Shown in pieces: positions 12,001 through 22,799 of a stretch of 64,000 bases of DNA (position 1 is the stretch's first letter; the number at the start of each line of letters is the position of its first letter). This stretch comes from Phoronis australis (lineage: Eukaryota; Phoronida; Phoronidae): the NCBI GenBank assembly GCA_002633005.1, contig NMRA01000202.1, positions 1 through 64,000 of the forward strand. Reading direction: 5' to 3'. The notes below the pieces were generated by a model. It worked only from the letters and a program-made list of their open reading frames with translations. It was not told the DNA's origin and ran no database searches. The position numbers were made by a program, and so were the translations under genes.

Positions 12001-15000
12001 ATTTAAAGTCATGCATTTGTGAAATGGCGTGGTATGTTCATGTTTTAAGAATGCTGTCAGCTATGGTGAAAATTATTTTGTAACTGTTATTTGAACAGTT
12101 GGAATTCCAACAAATTAAATGTTCTGTGTAAATATAGAGTGGCAGCTAAATTTAGCACCTGTGTGCTCTCTATAGGGCCAGATTTTAGTGTGAAGTTGTG
12201 CTTTAATGAAGCGCCAAAGCATTGCCAAACGTCATAGAGGCTATGTCAAATCAGTGTCCAGCTGTAGACCTCCACTCCAGTATGCAGCCTATCCAAGTAA
12301 TAAATCACTTACAACACTAAAGTACTATTAGTGTCATGTTTTATGTGAAACTTATACATCAAGTGCATGCTGTCTGTAGCCATGTAACAAATGTGAATTT
12401 TGAAGGTTCGCTACTTAGCCAATAGTAAGTAAGAATTATTAGTCTTCATACACGCCATGTGTTAGTCACATCACGTGACCTAGAGTTAAGTCTGAAAAGA
12501 TCTCGTGACCATACCTCGAGTGCGGGACTTTCTGTTAACTGTGCAAAAGCTGTAGTCCTCTGTGCTATCGGCACAACTGGTGAGATCAGAGATCTTTTCA
12601 GACTTAACTATAGGTCATATGATGTGACAAGCGTATGGTGCATATGAAGACTTTTATATAATACTATATTAATGCACAGATTAATAGCTGTGCAATTATA
12701 AATATTGTTCACAGCTGTTCTTAGCTCGTTCTATCAAGCTCTAAGCATAAATTTTTTGTTCATTACAGGCAGTGCTTGACCACGAGACATTCATATTAAA
12801 TCTTACAAAAGCAAACATCACAGATAACCCTGTGTGGGAAAGGGAGTACTCAGCTAAGGTATGCTAACGTATAATCCATTCAGTGCTGCCATCTGCTGAA
12901 CAGTTAGAGTACAAGGCAAAAGTGATCACTTCAACTAATGTTTCCCTGTCGTGACGACTCATTCTGTTTATTGAAAAAAATGACTGGCAATGAATATTAT
13001 GGGGGCAAAATTATAAGTTCAGAGAGGACTGGCCACGTTGCCCTCTTTCTTGTTAATTTCCGTTTTTCTTGGTCATGAGGGAAACCCATTCTCGTGACAA
13101 TGAATTTGGCTTCTATCAAGCTGTCATAATGGAGAATTCTGGGTCATTTTGTCTTGTGGTTACTTTTCGGTTGCATGTACTGTTTATAGGGATGTTTTAG
13201 TTTACTATCCAGTTTTTATTGAAATGGTGTTATGCAGGGTTCACTTTTAGTAGTCTCTGGGTGGGTTCATTTTCTGTGAAAATTTCAATTTTTTAATTAT
13301 TTTATAAACACCTACAGTAGGTTACAATACTCACAATGTTTACTTCGCAGGATGTGAGTATAAAGGAGGAGCTCAGTTTACTACAGACATACACTTACTG
13401 CTCAGAGGCCTTTACACTGTCTTGATTAAATGTAGAAGGATCGATATGCATGTTGGAGTCAAACCTTCATTGTTGTCTTGGAGCCCCTGCTGTATTGTTC
13501 AAGTAATTACGATGTTGCTGTTGTTTAAGGGGACCGGTGTTCTTGTGCCGGTGCTGAACTGTGCTGTGACACCTTTTGGCATCTTGTTTAATTAAAAGTA
13601 AACACATTTAACTTTACATTGAAATGGAACAATACTGACTGTTGTTAAGTATCAATGACTTGCAGAAAACAGGATTTTGAGTATTGTCTCGAAATTTTGT
13701 GTCAGTAATTTCCTGACGAGACGCCAAGTGTGAAGCCTGACTTAAGCAAAGCATGATTTTTATTGTATTGTTCTGTGTTTATTTTTAGGATGCCTATGGT
13801 TTGTCATCCTTGAATCCTTCTGATTGGGATAGTCTGACCAAGAGAATGTTGAAACCAGACTCAAAGGATTTCAAAAATTACCTTAGGTACGGTTCTCATT
13901 AACCATTGTTCGTTATCAGAAGGTGTTTTCATACTAACGTCGATGCGTCGATTTTTGGGGAGTTGCGGTCACTATGAATGTTTAACTTCAGTCCTGGATC
14001 GAAGTTAACAGCGCCAGTTAACGTTGCACCAAACAGGTGGATTTAAGACGCTGCGGTGCGGTATGAATGGTCAACTTTGTTCCTATCGAAGTTATCGCCA
14101 GGTGCCACTGTTATCGTCAACAATTACAGGGTAGTGCCGTCGCTAATAGTTGCTTATAATTTGCTCTAATAATCACCAATCAATTTAAAAATAAGTTTTA
14201 TGTCAATTAGCACATGTAAATGTTCCCAAATTGTCACATAAAAAAATCTTAGAGTGTAGCGCTACCTTGGGATGACTTCGATGACGGCAGCATCACCTAC
14301 CATTTACTTCGATGTTCATTAACTACTGAATCCAGTATGAACAGTCCAATTAACTTCGCTGTTAACATCAACGCTCTGCTCAGGTCTGAGTTAAGTCAGT
14401 ATGAAAGGGCCTAGAGACATCCCTCAAATGCATATCTTCCAATTATTTTGCGGTCGAGGCTGCAAATTGTGGGTTCGTGCATTTATTGCCAACAGTGTTT
14501 TCAGCCATAACTGTTTTCATGCTCTGTTGACTTTCCATAAAAAATTGCAGATTCTGTGATGCTTGAATTGCGTCATTGAAAACCCTGAAAATTCACTAGC
14601 TTTACACTTACAGTTTCTGCTCATGGGAAGTTACGAGTTTGTCAAAAAGGTGGTTCATCATTTTGCTTGTCCACAAACCTAAAGCTTTTTTTAAGAGATG
14701 GCCGTGTATCGTTACAAATGGCTACTGCTATGAAATAATAAAAGCGTTTAGCTGGTGATACCATATAATATGTTTTATGAAAAAAATGATTTCATTTTTT
14801 GCCATTTTGTGTCCTAAATTGGTGAGATCTAGCATCGATCTAATTATTCAATGATATGCAAGGTTTGTTTTTGATCAAAAAAACTTTTTAATCAGGGCTT
14901 TTAATTTTCCGCGGAAACGCAGATTTCCGCTTTTTTCAAATGTGCTTTCCACTTTTTTTATAATATTTCCGCGTAAAAAAATCGGATTTCATATAAAATT

Positions 15001-15495
15001 TCCGCGGCAAATTCCTTTGTTACCGCGGCGTTGCAGACGACGTTCACCTCGAAAAGCGGAAGTTGCTCTTTATGTTTCGGAGGAACGTAAATTGTCAACA
15101 TTGCCGGGGCATCTGGGACAGCGTGGTGGGATTTTCAATGGCGTCTCGTGTTATTAAGTTTCAAAGTTTCCGCTTTTTTTGTCATTGGTCATTCCAAGCC
15201 CTGTTTAATACTACTGCTTCTGTGTGATGCTTTCAATCAACATTAATTTGTGGTTATAGTTTTGTTACATTCCTGAGTGTATTGATGTCTGTCTCCAGTG
15301 TTGGCAGTATTCATACTTTGTTTCAGGTATTACTACAAGTCAAAAGAGCAGTCTAAGCCTTGTGATGAGACCTGCAAAAGGTCAATGGTATGCGCCTTGA
15401 GGTCAGCTCGGTCACATGACCCATCATTGTGTAAAGACATGGAAGTCGATCATGAAACTTTCATGAAATGGTTGAGAGACGAGAAGCTGTGTTAA
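2718..15495 (+). CDS. SMPD1: Acid sphingomyelinase (sphingomyelin phosphodiesterase 1), 12 coding exons
   Basis: Joining 2718-3047, 4912-5076, 7743-7866, 8233-8333, 9013-9182, 9937-10050, 10282-10362, 10856-11026, 11777-11969, 12769-12858, 13789-13886 and 15327-15495 gives 1806 bases, an uninterrupted frame of 601 residues plus stop. The human enzyme is about 630. Order: hydrophobic signal peptide (1-18), saposin-B domain (about 56-140, six family cysteines C60, C63, C91, C102, C128, C136 and an extra C106), proline-rich linker (about 151-169), metallophosphodiesterase core and C-terminal domain. Di-zinc ligands of the family are all present: D178 and H180 (SDIH), D249 (GDLPPHD), N289 with H290 (GNHE), H397 (GHIPPG), H431 and H433 (GHTH). 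The protein ends in Cys, as in mammals. By family knowledge it hydrolyses sphingomyelin to ceramide and phosphocholine in lysosomes or outside the cell; the saposin domain presents lipid. The saposin domain separates it from SMPDL3-type relatives. No RNA evidence was available. Confidence 0.95.
3635..3946. mobile_element. MITE-like element in SMPD1 intron 1
   Basis: The left end CAGGGGCAGGTCCAGG and the reverse complement of the right end (CAGTGGCAGATTTAGG) match in most positions, and G-rich and C-rich runs follow inside each end. The CAG...CTG ends suggest a hAT-type non-autonomous element, but the 8 bases on each side (ggtacttc and actagtga) are not a clear target duplication. It contains no gene. 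The rest of intron 1 (3048-4911) shows nothing else. Confidence 0.5.
4912..5076 (+). CDS. SMPD1: SMPD1 coding exon 2 (second half of saposin domain, proline-rich linker)
   Basis: Acceptor ggatacag, donor gtatag, phase 0 at both ends. Encodes residues 111-165: VFTVFEK, C128 and C136 close the saposin fold, then NVT at N147 and a linker made almost only of P, K and Q. Confidence 0.92.
5077..7742 (+). other. SMPD1 intron 2
   Basis: A 2.7-kb intron, the largest in the gene. Apart from the dispersed repeat at about 6705-6925 no feature is supported. Minus-strand open frames at 5761-6036 and 6033-6275 show no recognisable domain. Confidence 0.7.
6705..6925 (-). repeat. Old dispersed repeat, relative of 23050-23320
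   Basis: The reverse complement of this segment aligns by eye with + strand 23050-23320 over more than 200 bases. Shared words include atgacagcg / attacagcg, aggccaattatctsccagg and aaacccag. Similarity is roughly three quarters, so the copies are old. Both translate to similar fragments ([13 protein letters not shown] here, SLLSRMITSRPII there), which may reflect either a former coding region or plain nucleotide similarity. Family not recognised. Confidence 0.6.
7743..7866 (+). CDS. SMPD1: SMPD1 coding exon 3 (start of catalytic core)
   Basis: Acceptor ccctttcag, donor gtgagt, ends in phase 1. Encodes residues 166-206 and one base of 207. Carries LTLSDIHFD with metal ligands D178 and H180, and the CGEPLCC cysteine cluster typical of the enzyme. 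Confidence 0.95.
8233..8333 (+). CDS. SMPD1: SMPD1 coding exon 4
   Basis: Acceptor ttattgcag, donor gtaagt, residues 207-240. Contains AGKYGDYR-like sequence (here [11 protein letters not shown]), which in the family links the first and second metal motifs. Confidence 0.93.
8545..8822 (+). repeat. Degenerate tandem repeat in SMPD1 intron 4
   Basis: About seven diverged units of roughly 38-47 bp, with the consensus words gacaggtttgtattgactg and tgatgacctaatgaaaaa. The rest of intron 4 (8334-9012) is unremarkable. Confidence 0.7.
9013..9182 (+). CDS. SMPD1: SMPD1 coding exon 5 (GD and GNHE motifs)
   Basis: Acceptor gattttag, donor gtaggt, ends in phase 2. Residues 241-296 plus part of 297. 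Carries [11 protein letters not shown] (D249) and [11 protein letters not shown] (N289, H290 as the likely acid). Confidence 0.96.
9183..9936 (+). other. SMPD1 intron 5
   Basis: A 754-base intron; no repeat or gene recognised in it. Introns 6 (10051-10281), 7 (10363-10855) and 8 (11027-11776) likewise show nothing specific. Confidence 0.6.
9937..10050 (+). CDS. SMPD1: SMPD1 coding exon 6
   Basis: Acceptor actccag, donor gtttgt, which is weaker than the others. The frame and the match to the family (FPPPFIEGN, then GGYY from the next exon) both require this donor. Residues 297-334 plus two bases of 335. Confidence 0.85.
10282..10362 (+). CDS. SMPD1: SMPD1 coding exon 7
   Basis: Acceptor ttttccag, donor gtaaag. 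An 81-base exon, residues 335-361 plus two bases of 362, containing [20 protein letters not shown]. Phase 2 at both ends, so skipping it would keep the frame. Confidence 0.93.
10856..11026 (+). CDS. SMPD1: SMPD1 coding exon 8 (GHIPPG motif)
   Basis: Acceptor ttatccag, donor gtttgt (weak, same type as exon 6). Residues 362-418 plus two bases of 419: [17 protein letters not shown], then HIIGHIPPG with ligand H397. NGD just after PPG looks like a small insertion compared with the mammalian enzyme. Confidence 0.93.
11777..11969 (+). CDS. SMPD1: SMPD1 coding exon 9 (GHTH motif)
   Basis: Acceptor gttctag, donor gtaagg, ends phase 0. Residues 419-483: [15 protein letters not shown] with ligands H431 and H433, then the DGNYTGSSW segment of the family. 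Confidence 0.95.
12441..12652. mobile_element. MITE in SMPD1 intron 9, 212 bp
   Basis: Inverted termini of about 63 bp starting AGTCTTCATA, with inner parts tcacatcacgtgacct and aagtctgaaaagatct matching their partners (agatcttttcagactt near 12590). A few mismatches separate the arms. No clear target duplication could be fixed: the flanks are AT-rich (tatt, tttat). The open frame crossing it is non-coding. Confidence 0.65.
12769..12858 (+). CDS. SMPD1: SMPD1 coding exon 10
   Basis: Acceptor cattacag, donor gtatgc, phase 0 both ends. Residues 484-513, starting [13 protein letters not shown] as in the family. Confidence 0.93.
13789..13886 (+). CDS. SMPD1: SMPD1 coding exon 11
   Basis: Acceptor tttttag, donor gtacgg, ends in phase 2. 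Residues 514-545 plus two bases of 546. [16 protein letters not shown] corresponds to the conserved YGL helix of the C-terminal domain. Confidence 0.9.
13922..14410. mobile_element. Probable MITE in SMPD1 intron 11
   Basis: Ends GGTGTTTTCATACTAACGTC and, in reverse complement, GGCCCTTTCATACTGACTTA share the core TTTCATACT and run inward to partly matching words rich in taacgtcg / ttaacttc. Interior variants of the words gaagttaac and tatgaatg recur. Boundaries and class uncertain. Confidence 0.45.
14893..15203. mobile_element. Non-autonomous CAGGG-type element in SMPD1 intron 11, 311 bp
   Basis: Begins CAGGGCTTTTAATTTTCC and ends in AAGCCCTG, so the termini are short inverted repeats (CAGGGCTT). 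TTTAAT is present directly outside both ends (14887-14892 and 15204-15209), a 6-bp direct repeat consistent with a target duplication. Several tttccgc words occur inside. CAGGG ends are common in hAT elements, whose duplications are usually 8 bp, so the class is tentative. Confidence 0.6.
15327..15495 (+). CDS. SMPD1: SMPD1 terminal coding exon 12
   Basis: Acceptor tgtttcag, stop taa at 15493-15495. Residues 546-601 with the cysteine pattern of the C-terminal domain (PCDETC, MVCAL, SLC) and a free last residue C601. In the mammalian enzyme the last cysteine is known to affect activity. Confidence 0.93.
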
Positions 15496-16640
15496 ACGTT
15501 TTTTTTTATTTTCCTCTCGTTGATAAAAGAGAAAAAATTGATGACTAAATTAGTGCCATCTTCTCAGGAATTTTTTGTTGTTCATGAAATGCTTGGTATT
15601 GTAATGATCTGAAGTCCAAGATAAGAACAATTGGAATTCACTTACTGTGTGATTCAGATTGTTCACTATCTTGTGAAAATATTAATCCAGTGCATGTATA
15701 TTTTGCTTGAACATAAATGCTTAGCAGCACTGTTAATTCAATGCAATGATATCTTAAGTTGTATTTATTCGTTGTAATTCAGTTGTTAATTTTTTGCATC
15801 TTTTTGTAGTTAGTTGAAGTAGTATGTTTAACTCACAATCCCACGAGGGCTTGGGCTGCCTCGTATCATGTTGTTCACACTGTACTGTCTCCAGTTGGAA
15901 TGTTTGCCCATGTTACGGCGTCATCCTGAGTTTGTAAGTGTGTCGCGTTGGATGCAGCTTTTGATAAGTTGTTTGGAATGAAACTGAAGGCAGAAATCTT
16001 ATGTTTTGTCATCTTTCCATCAAATTTCCATTGGCACAACATGAATGGCTCCTTTTAAAAATTATTTCTGCTATTCTAAGGATTTTTGTATTATTCTCTG
16101 ACACAAAACTGAAATGCCTCCCCCCCAAAAAAATTGGGACGGAGGATCCTCTGGACGCCAGTGTCTGGAAGTGTCCTCAAACATTGCAGTATTGTGTTTC
16201 CTGTGGTGGGAAAATTGTGACTTATAAAACTTTTTTTTCATTTTATTAATCTATAGGTTATCTTGATTCACAAGACATATTATGTTGTTGTCACACGACC
16301 TGGTGATTTCAGGCGTGCATCTTGTGATGTGACTTTTTGTGAAACATTATTACAATTGACTGTGTAATTGATTTTTAACCAAAAATGTGTTCAGAACACA
16401 ATGACAAGTTTGAGATCACTGCACTATAAATGTGTTACTGTTGTCAGTTGCAAGAAGCCTTTTGTTTTAGGCAGCATAAACAATTTTTGTTTTAATTATG
16501 ACCTTGTGCCTGTTGTTAATAATTCTCAGATTGACATTTTCAGTATATATTTGTTATGAGCGTTTACAAGTATTAATGATGAAGTTGTTTTCCAAAATAC
16601 ATTAGTTTCTCATTGAATTAATGTTGTCTCTGATTTTTGG
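15496..16640 (+). other. Likely SMPD1 3' UTR and downstream flank
   Basis: AT-rich sequence after the stop codon. I could not fix a polyadenylation site: no clean AATAAA was found in the first kilobase. Open frames at 16001-16249 and 16368-16559 have no coding signature. Confidence 0.45.
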
Positions 16641-18323
16641 GTACCACGTCTTTGACTGTCGAGGAACAGAGTGCCATTACGTTTCTTGACTGCACGAAAA
16701 AACGGCAAGGGGGAGCACGGGTCCGGGAATTCAATGGATTTTTTTATCACAAAAACCAAGACTGGTCTCTGGACCCCTCAACTCAATTGCAAGAAATTGT
16801 TCACTGCCATTAAATAGGGTTATTATGGCGGTCGCTCACTCCGTCGTCGCCGCTTCTTAGGTCCATGCACAGCGTTCGAAATACACGCTGTCGCTGGGCC
16901 AGTGGATTTGCGGCCGGGTCAGTAACTTTTAAAAGTTAACTTGCCACTTAGGTCAGTAAATTTTCAGACTAACTGGTCCGGCGTGCCAGGACATTTATTT
17001 ACTGAAGTTCGGACAGTGGCCATGCAGTAGGATGGTGTAGAGTTAAGGTGACGAACATGTAACAAGATGGGCTAACTTCCATTTATTTTATCATCTTTAT
17101 TTAACGTTTCTTCCAATTCATTGGTCATCGGAAGCTGGTCTGCATTAATTTTGCAATGAGTTTCTAAGGTCTAAATCCTTTGCCAAATATGTTATTGTTA
17201 CCAGAAATTCGGGGGGTCGCAAACTTTTTATAATCACTCCAACAATTAAGTTGTTGGCAATATCAGTGTTGCACTCCACACAGTCCTAACGTAGCCTGCC
17301 CATTCTACTCGGCTCTATTAATAATTCGCCAGTGCTTGGTATTGTATCAGCGTCGTGGTTAGTCCACGCATTATGTTGGTCAAACCTTCTTATGGGCTGT
17401 CGCAACCATCTACCGCCGATGTATATAAAAGAAACTTCACATTGAGTCCACAAAATCAATCACATTTTACTTATTGGTTTAAAAGTTGTAAAACTATCAA
17501 TAACGGATGATTTTTGTCGTTTTTATGTGACCCTTGACTTTTGATGTGAGGGCGACAACTAACTAACAAGCTGGAACTTGTTTGACTTCTTAGAGCGCAT
17601 GCGCGCATATACTGTCGGGGGAGGAAAATTTGAAGAACTGTATTGGGATGAAATAAATATTATTTCGTCTGCGTTTCAAAAATACTAAACTTGACGAATT
17701 ATTCTTGAAATTCTTGCAATATTCAAAGTCAATAACTGTCACGATAGCATCCCCATGCTGTAGATTCGCTACGATCTGTTTAAAAGATGTTCTTCACGCG
17801 TTATTGTGTTCCATGCCTCTGAAATTACCATCATCCCGCAAACCGGCCCCTGAAACACCTCAAAATATGGCTAAACACAAAATAGGCATAATGACTTAGC
17901 GCATTTTGGCGCTCCGGTTAAGGTTATGGAAACTCTTTTGAAAATGCAGACTCTTCTGATAGAGAGGCTCAATTTTTACACAAAAATATTAAAACATTTT
18001 TTCACTAATTTTCATTTGAATTGTTTAAAAACTATTTTACTAACTGAACATGATACTCCAACTTAAAAAATACTGACTCGGATAATTTGAAATAAAGCTT
18101 AAGAACATATCTCACCAGGATACATGAGCAAATTTTCTCAATATATGAGATGGGGACCCTACTGGCTAGACTCGACATCGTGGAATAACAGTTAATAATG
18201 CTAAGAAAATCCACAGTTAAAGCATAGGGCAAATTTACTCACCAACGGTGAGTCGTCATGAAACAGTTTTTTCAAAATTCTCACATCTGAAATACTTCAG
18301 GACTTGAATAAACTTCTCTGCCC

Positions 18324-18367
18324 NNNNNNNNNNNNNNNNNNNNNNNNNNNNNNNNNNNNNNNNNNNN
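18324..18367. other. Assembly gap (44 N)
   Basis: Run of N. The short open frame crossing it should be ignored. Confidence 0.99.
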
Positions 18368-19786
18368 ACTATGTAAATAAGCCAACTGACACCGGAATGA
18401 AACTCAACGAGAATGAATGGGCTCAATTAATTACTCCCCTACCCTCCCCCTTAAGACCTTTTGTGACGGTTTGGCTCCACATCAGGTACTCCATCGAAAA
18501 GAACCTGTTCAGGTGATACCGTATGCTGGGAACCTAATTCCATATTTGGTTTGCGCTCAGGGGGACTTCACAACAGGTAACTATGGTGGGAATAGCCTAA
18601 CTGTGTGTGTCGGCACTGCCTATTGAGTGCATCTAATAGAACAACGGGGAGTGGATGCGCTAAATCTCTTGTCACGTGACTTTTGAATTTCCCGCCAAAT
18701 GACATATTGCTATTCGAACCAGAAAACCACTGCTATTGAGACAAGAGAGACGTGCGATTACTACTGCGATATACGAGCCTGATTACTACTACTATGAGAT
18801 TTCTATATATTGTGAAACCTAATTACTACTACAACTACGAGAGTAATATATTGTGTGGAGTGCCTGAACAAGTGAGAACGCCTTTCATAGATTACCTGAA
18901 CACCTTTTGTGGATTCATCACCCAGTAAGTACTCTGCTTTTACAACATGTGTTAAGTCGAAGTTATTTTTTTTTGACAACGGGTGTCAGGCAAACACTGG
19001 TGATTCAGTGACTAGAAGAACATAACGATGTCGGCCTTAAGCTGGTCAGGCCGTGTAACCCCATGGAAAGGGGGCGTTTGGGGAGTGACCCTCAACAGTT
19101 GTCCATTTGGATGAGCTAAAAAATAAGTTTGGCAAGGATGGAAATCGCTGAAAAAAGAGTTAATCAAGTTAGAGTTTTGAAATGTATGGTTCCATGTCAT
19201 TTGATAAGTTTGCCTTTCTCTTTAATTACGGGTTTTCTTACCATTATTAAGTTTTGTTGTCCTTGCCTGTCCTTGTTTTTAAACCCCGATCGCTTCGCAA
19301 TTCAACATTGATAGCTAAAAGTTAGCTTTAGATGCGACATCGTTAGTTATCGCTGTGTAGTTGAAACGGTAGTTCTGTTTCAAAATATTTACTTGAGTTC
19401 TTATAAAATGACAGTAGGTTACATTTTTTGATACTGCGAATAATTTCAATTTTTAGTAAGTATTTTGGTTTAACCAACTGCTGTTGAAAAACGAGCAAAC
19501 TATCATCACTTTTATTAACCTTAAAAGGCAATGTTGCCTTTATAAAGGAGCTTTTGTGAAATTTGGCGTATTTTACACATCTGAAATGTACTTTCAATCC
19601 CTTTAATCAGTTTTTGTAAAAACGATATTAAAGACACCTCAATTATGTCAGACCAGACCACCCAACATAGCGTTTCATCACAAACCATGAACAATAACAA
19701 CGGTTTTCAAGTGTTTGTTTTTTGCCGCCATATTGGAAACCACGTTTAGAATAGTAATTATCGCTGAAGAGATACAGCATCCTAGA

Positions 19787-19915
19787 CATGCGCGCACCCA
19801 GCCTAAAAATTGGCGGCTCGAATTTTTGAGAATGTCGACCTTTTACTAAGATTCACGCGGTACGTTCGGAGCTATGAACTGTGCATTCACCGAATTTTGG
19901 GTGTGCGCATGCTAG
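19787..19915. mobile_element. Small MITE-like inverted repeat
   Basis: Left end catgcgcgcacccagcctaa with aatt behind it; right end aattttgggtgtgcgcatg. The arms are imperfect. The same motif occurs near 3694-3716 (inside the intron-1 element) and, inverted, near 22463-22483, so this is one end sequence of a dispersed family. Confidence 0.45.
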
Positions 19916-22799
19916 AGGTTTAAATAGCATTTTATGACTAAACTTTAAACGATACATTACGATTGTTGAACCCCGTTCGAGCTAAAATAAGAAAGTAGTG
20001 CTCTCAAGTCCAAAATATATGAAAGATTAAGGAAAAATGGAAAAAATGACGTCCTGCTGAAACTTTTTGTAGAGAAAAAAAATTATTAAACGAAGTAAAG
20101 TCAGTGACGGTATTTCGATTGTGATTTGCAATACGGCGAAAAAGGGCACGCAGGACAAAATCTTGAACGGACAAAAATGTAATACATCATGTCAGGACGA
20201 TAACTTATCTTCTTTAGGGCAATTCCATTTGTGATGGACGTACAATCAGAGAACACTTTGATTTGAAAAAATGTTCATCCTAGGAAAATATTGAATGCAT
20301 CAATTATATGTCTCCTTGATAGATTTCAAAGCATGTATCAACTTTTTCCCTATCTTTTTATTTGACGGAGAAAATTGCCCTTAAATGGGTGTGACGAAAG
20401 TACGCAGAGAATTTGAATTTAAAAAACAAATTAACGTTAATTTTCTGAGAGTTGCATTAAGTTACCATTTTTTGTTTTATATGATGATTTAGTGGAATGC
20501 TTGCAAAGTACAACACACATTTTTTGGTAATATCTAAGAAATTTTTGTCAGATAGCTCAATGTATGTTGAGTTAGTATGACGGACGAACGTGACGGATGT
20601 ACGCTCTGAATTTCTAGTATTAAATTGTTTGTTGTGACTAAGATATCAATTCAGAATGATTCAAACATTTGAAGTATTTAAGCTATAATTGGCCTTTTGT
20701 TATTGATTCAATGTTTCTAATTATAATGCACTGATTGAACTTTAGCACAAAATCGTCACAGGTAGGCCTATGGTAGGAATATACTCTAGGATTTTAACTT
20801 TTCAATACACTTGATTAAACATGTGACAACCTTCTAAAATTGTCACTTCTCTTTGAAGATGGCAAGCAATATAGATGGGAATGAGAGTGATAATCATTTT
20901 GTATTTGACAACTGTTAGTAATCAGGAATTGTTTTTATGCGTTAAGTACAATACTTATTCAAAACTAATAAGTAAATGTGACTGTCAAAATATAAAATGT
21001 AATAAATAAAGTTTACATTACTAATCACTGTCATAAAACAGATTTTAGTTAATTGTTTTTTTAAATAAGAAATCGCCCTAAGCTTGTACAAAATTATTCT
21101 CTGGGCCACGTCGTTGAACGTTCTGACACATACCCGTGTAAGTAATAAAGGTGATGTTTTTAAAGTATAAGTAACAGGACTTCAGTATCGTCTTAAAACA
21201 AAGTCTGAAGCATATGGTTTAGTTGACAGCATCGGCATTTGGCATTCATATTTTGATTCAAATCACCAGTGCTGTCTTCTAATGTGAAAATAAGACGTTT
21301 TAAATTTATTGCATTTAGGATTAGGATTTAGGAAATATGTAGAGCTAACTTATCACAGGCTGGTCTCTATTTAGTGATTAACAAATCTACCTTTTCATCC
21401 AGCTCAAATTTAAAGAGAGGCGGTAAATAATGTCACATCACAGTACGCGCAAGTACAATTTCTTGATCCACGATGGCATTTTCTCGAGTTTCACCGTGGT
21501 CTCCAACAATTTCCTCTTTCGTTTCTAAACACTTGTTTACTCTCCTAGAAGCTCAGCAGAAAAGTTTAGTTTTAATTTTTAAAAAGATTGCGGGATCAAA
21601 AATATGTAAGGTGAGACAGTGTAATCATTTGCTATGAAATCATTTTATACAAGTCGCACCCAATTACCCAAGACACTGAAAAACACATTAAAAATGCCCA
21701 GTATCAGATTTTTCAATACAAAACACAACATAGCATGTCAGAGCACAAATGACACGTAGATTTTAGCGCAACAGCAACTTTCACTTGACATGTGTTCATT
21801 TAGGTCTCTTGTTATTTATACTCTAGAGCACCTTAGGAATTCGTTTGTATGAATATTTTTGCATCTTGAATTTTCCAAAAACTAAGCATTTCTTTACAAA
21901 CGCGGGCCCCAGCAGAAAAACAATAAGTTCATTAATTTATTATTTTGTTTTATTTACATTTTATAATGTGGTCTAACTGTCTGATTTTAATAAGTTGAAT
22001 TCTACTGAGAATAACTAGATGACATTGTAAACTATAACTTTTCTGGAAATACATTTAAAATTGGAAAGGACCAGTGCATCTAGTTTAAATCCATAGCAAC
22101 TTCATCACTAAATTTTAGAGCTGTCTTTGTAATGTTTAATAATTTTAAGGTTCTTATATGTGAGATATATTTTATCTTCTGCAAGTTTAGAAAGTAAAAA
22201 TATGACCTAAGATTATTTAGTGGCTGAGTAATTTCATGAGTGTCACGGGGGCTCAGGGGGCTCGAACGAGCCACCCCCATTTGGCGAAGTGTGCAAAAAG
22301 GTACGCCCCTGAGAAACAAAAAGTCCGAGAAAATGAGACAAAAGTTCACTAAAGAAGCACAAACGAGCAATTCACAATGGTGCTCCCGTTTTTTTTTTGT
22401 CCGCCCGCTTTTTTGTTACCAAAAGGTCTACAACGTCAGGAATGCGAGCCCCCCATATTGAAGGCTGGGTGCGCGCATGCATTCCAGAAGCTATCGTTTT
22501 ATTTGTACCTACAGAACCTTTCGTACAAATGTAGAGATCAGTAACGCTAGGACATTACTCTCGCTGGTTCTCTGTGTGTCCGCTAGAGGGATGACACGCA
22601 TCATTTTCAATTTTTCTCGGGGAAAATTTTTACACCCACGTTTCTGATTGGCTGGTTGAATTGTCAACAGGTAGCGCTTTATACATAAACAAACCGGCGT
22701 GACTGTTGGAGGAGTTGCAAACGTGGAATGATATAGTAGGTCTGTTGTACAAACAATTCGGTGTTCAGTTGTTATATGTTCGTGAAATGTGAATCAGAA

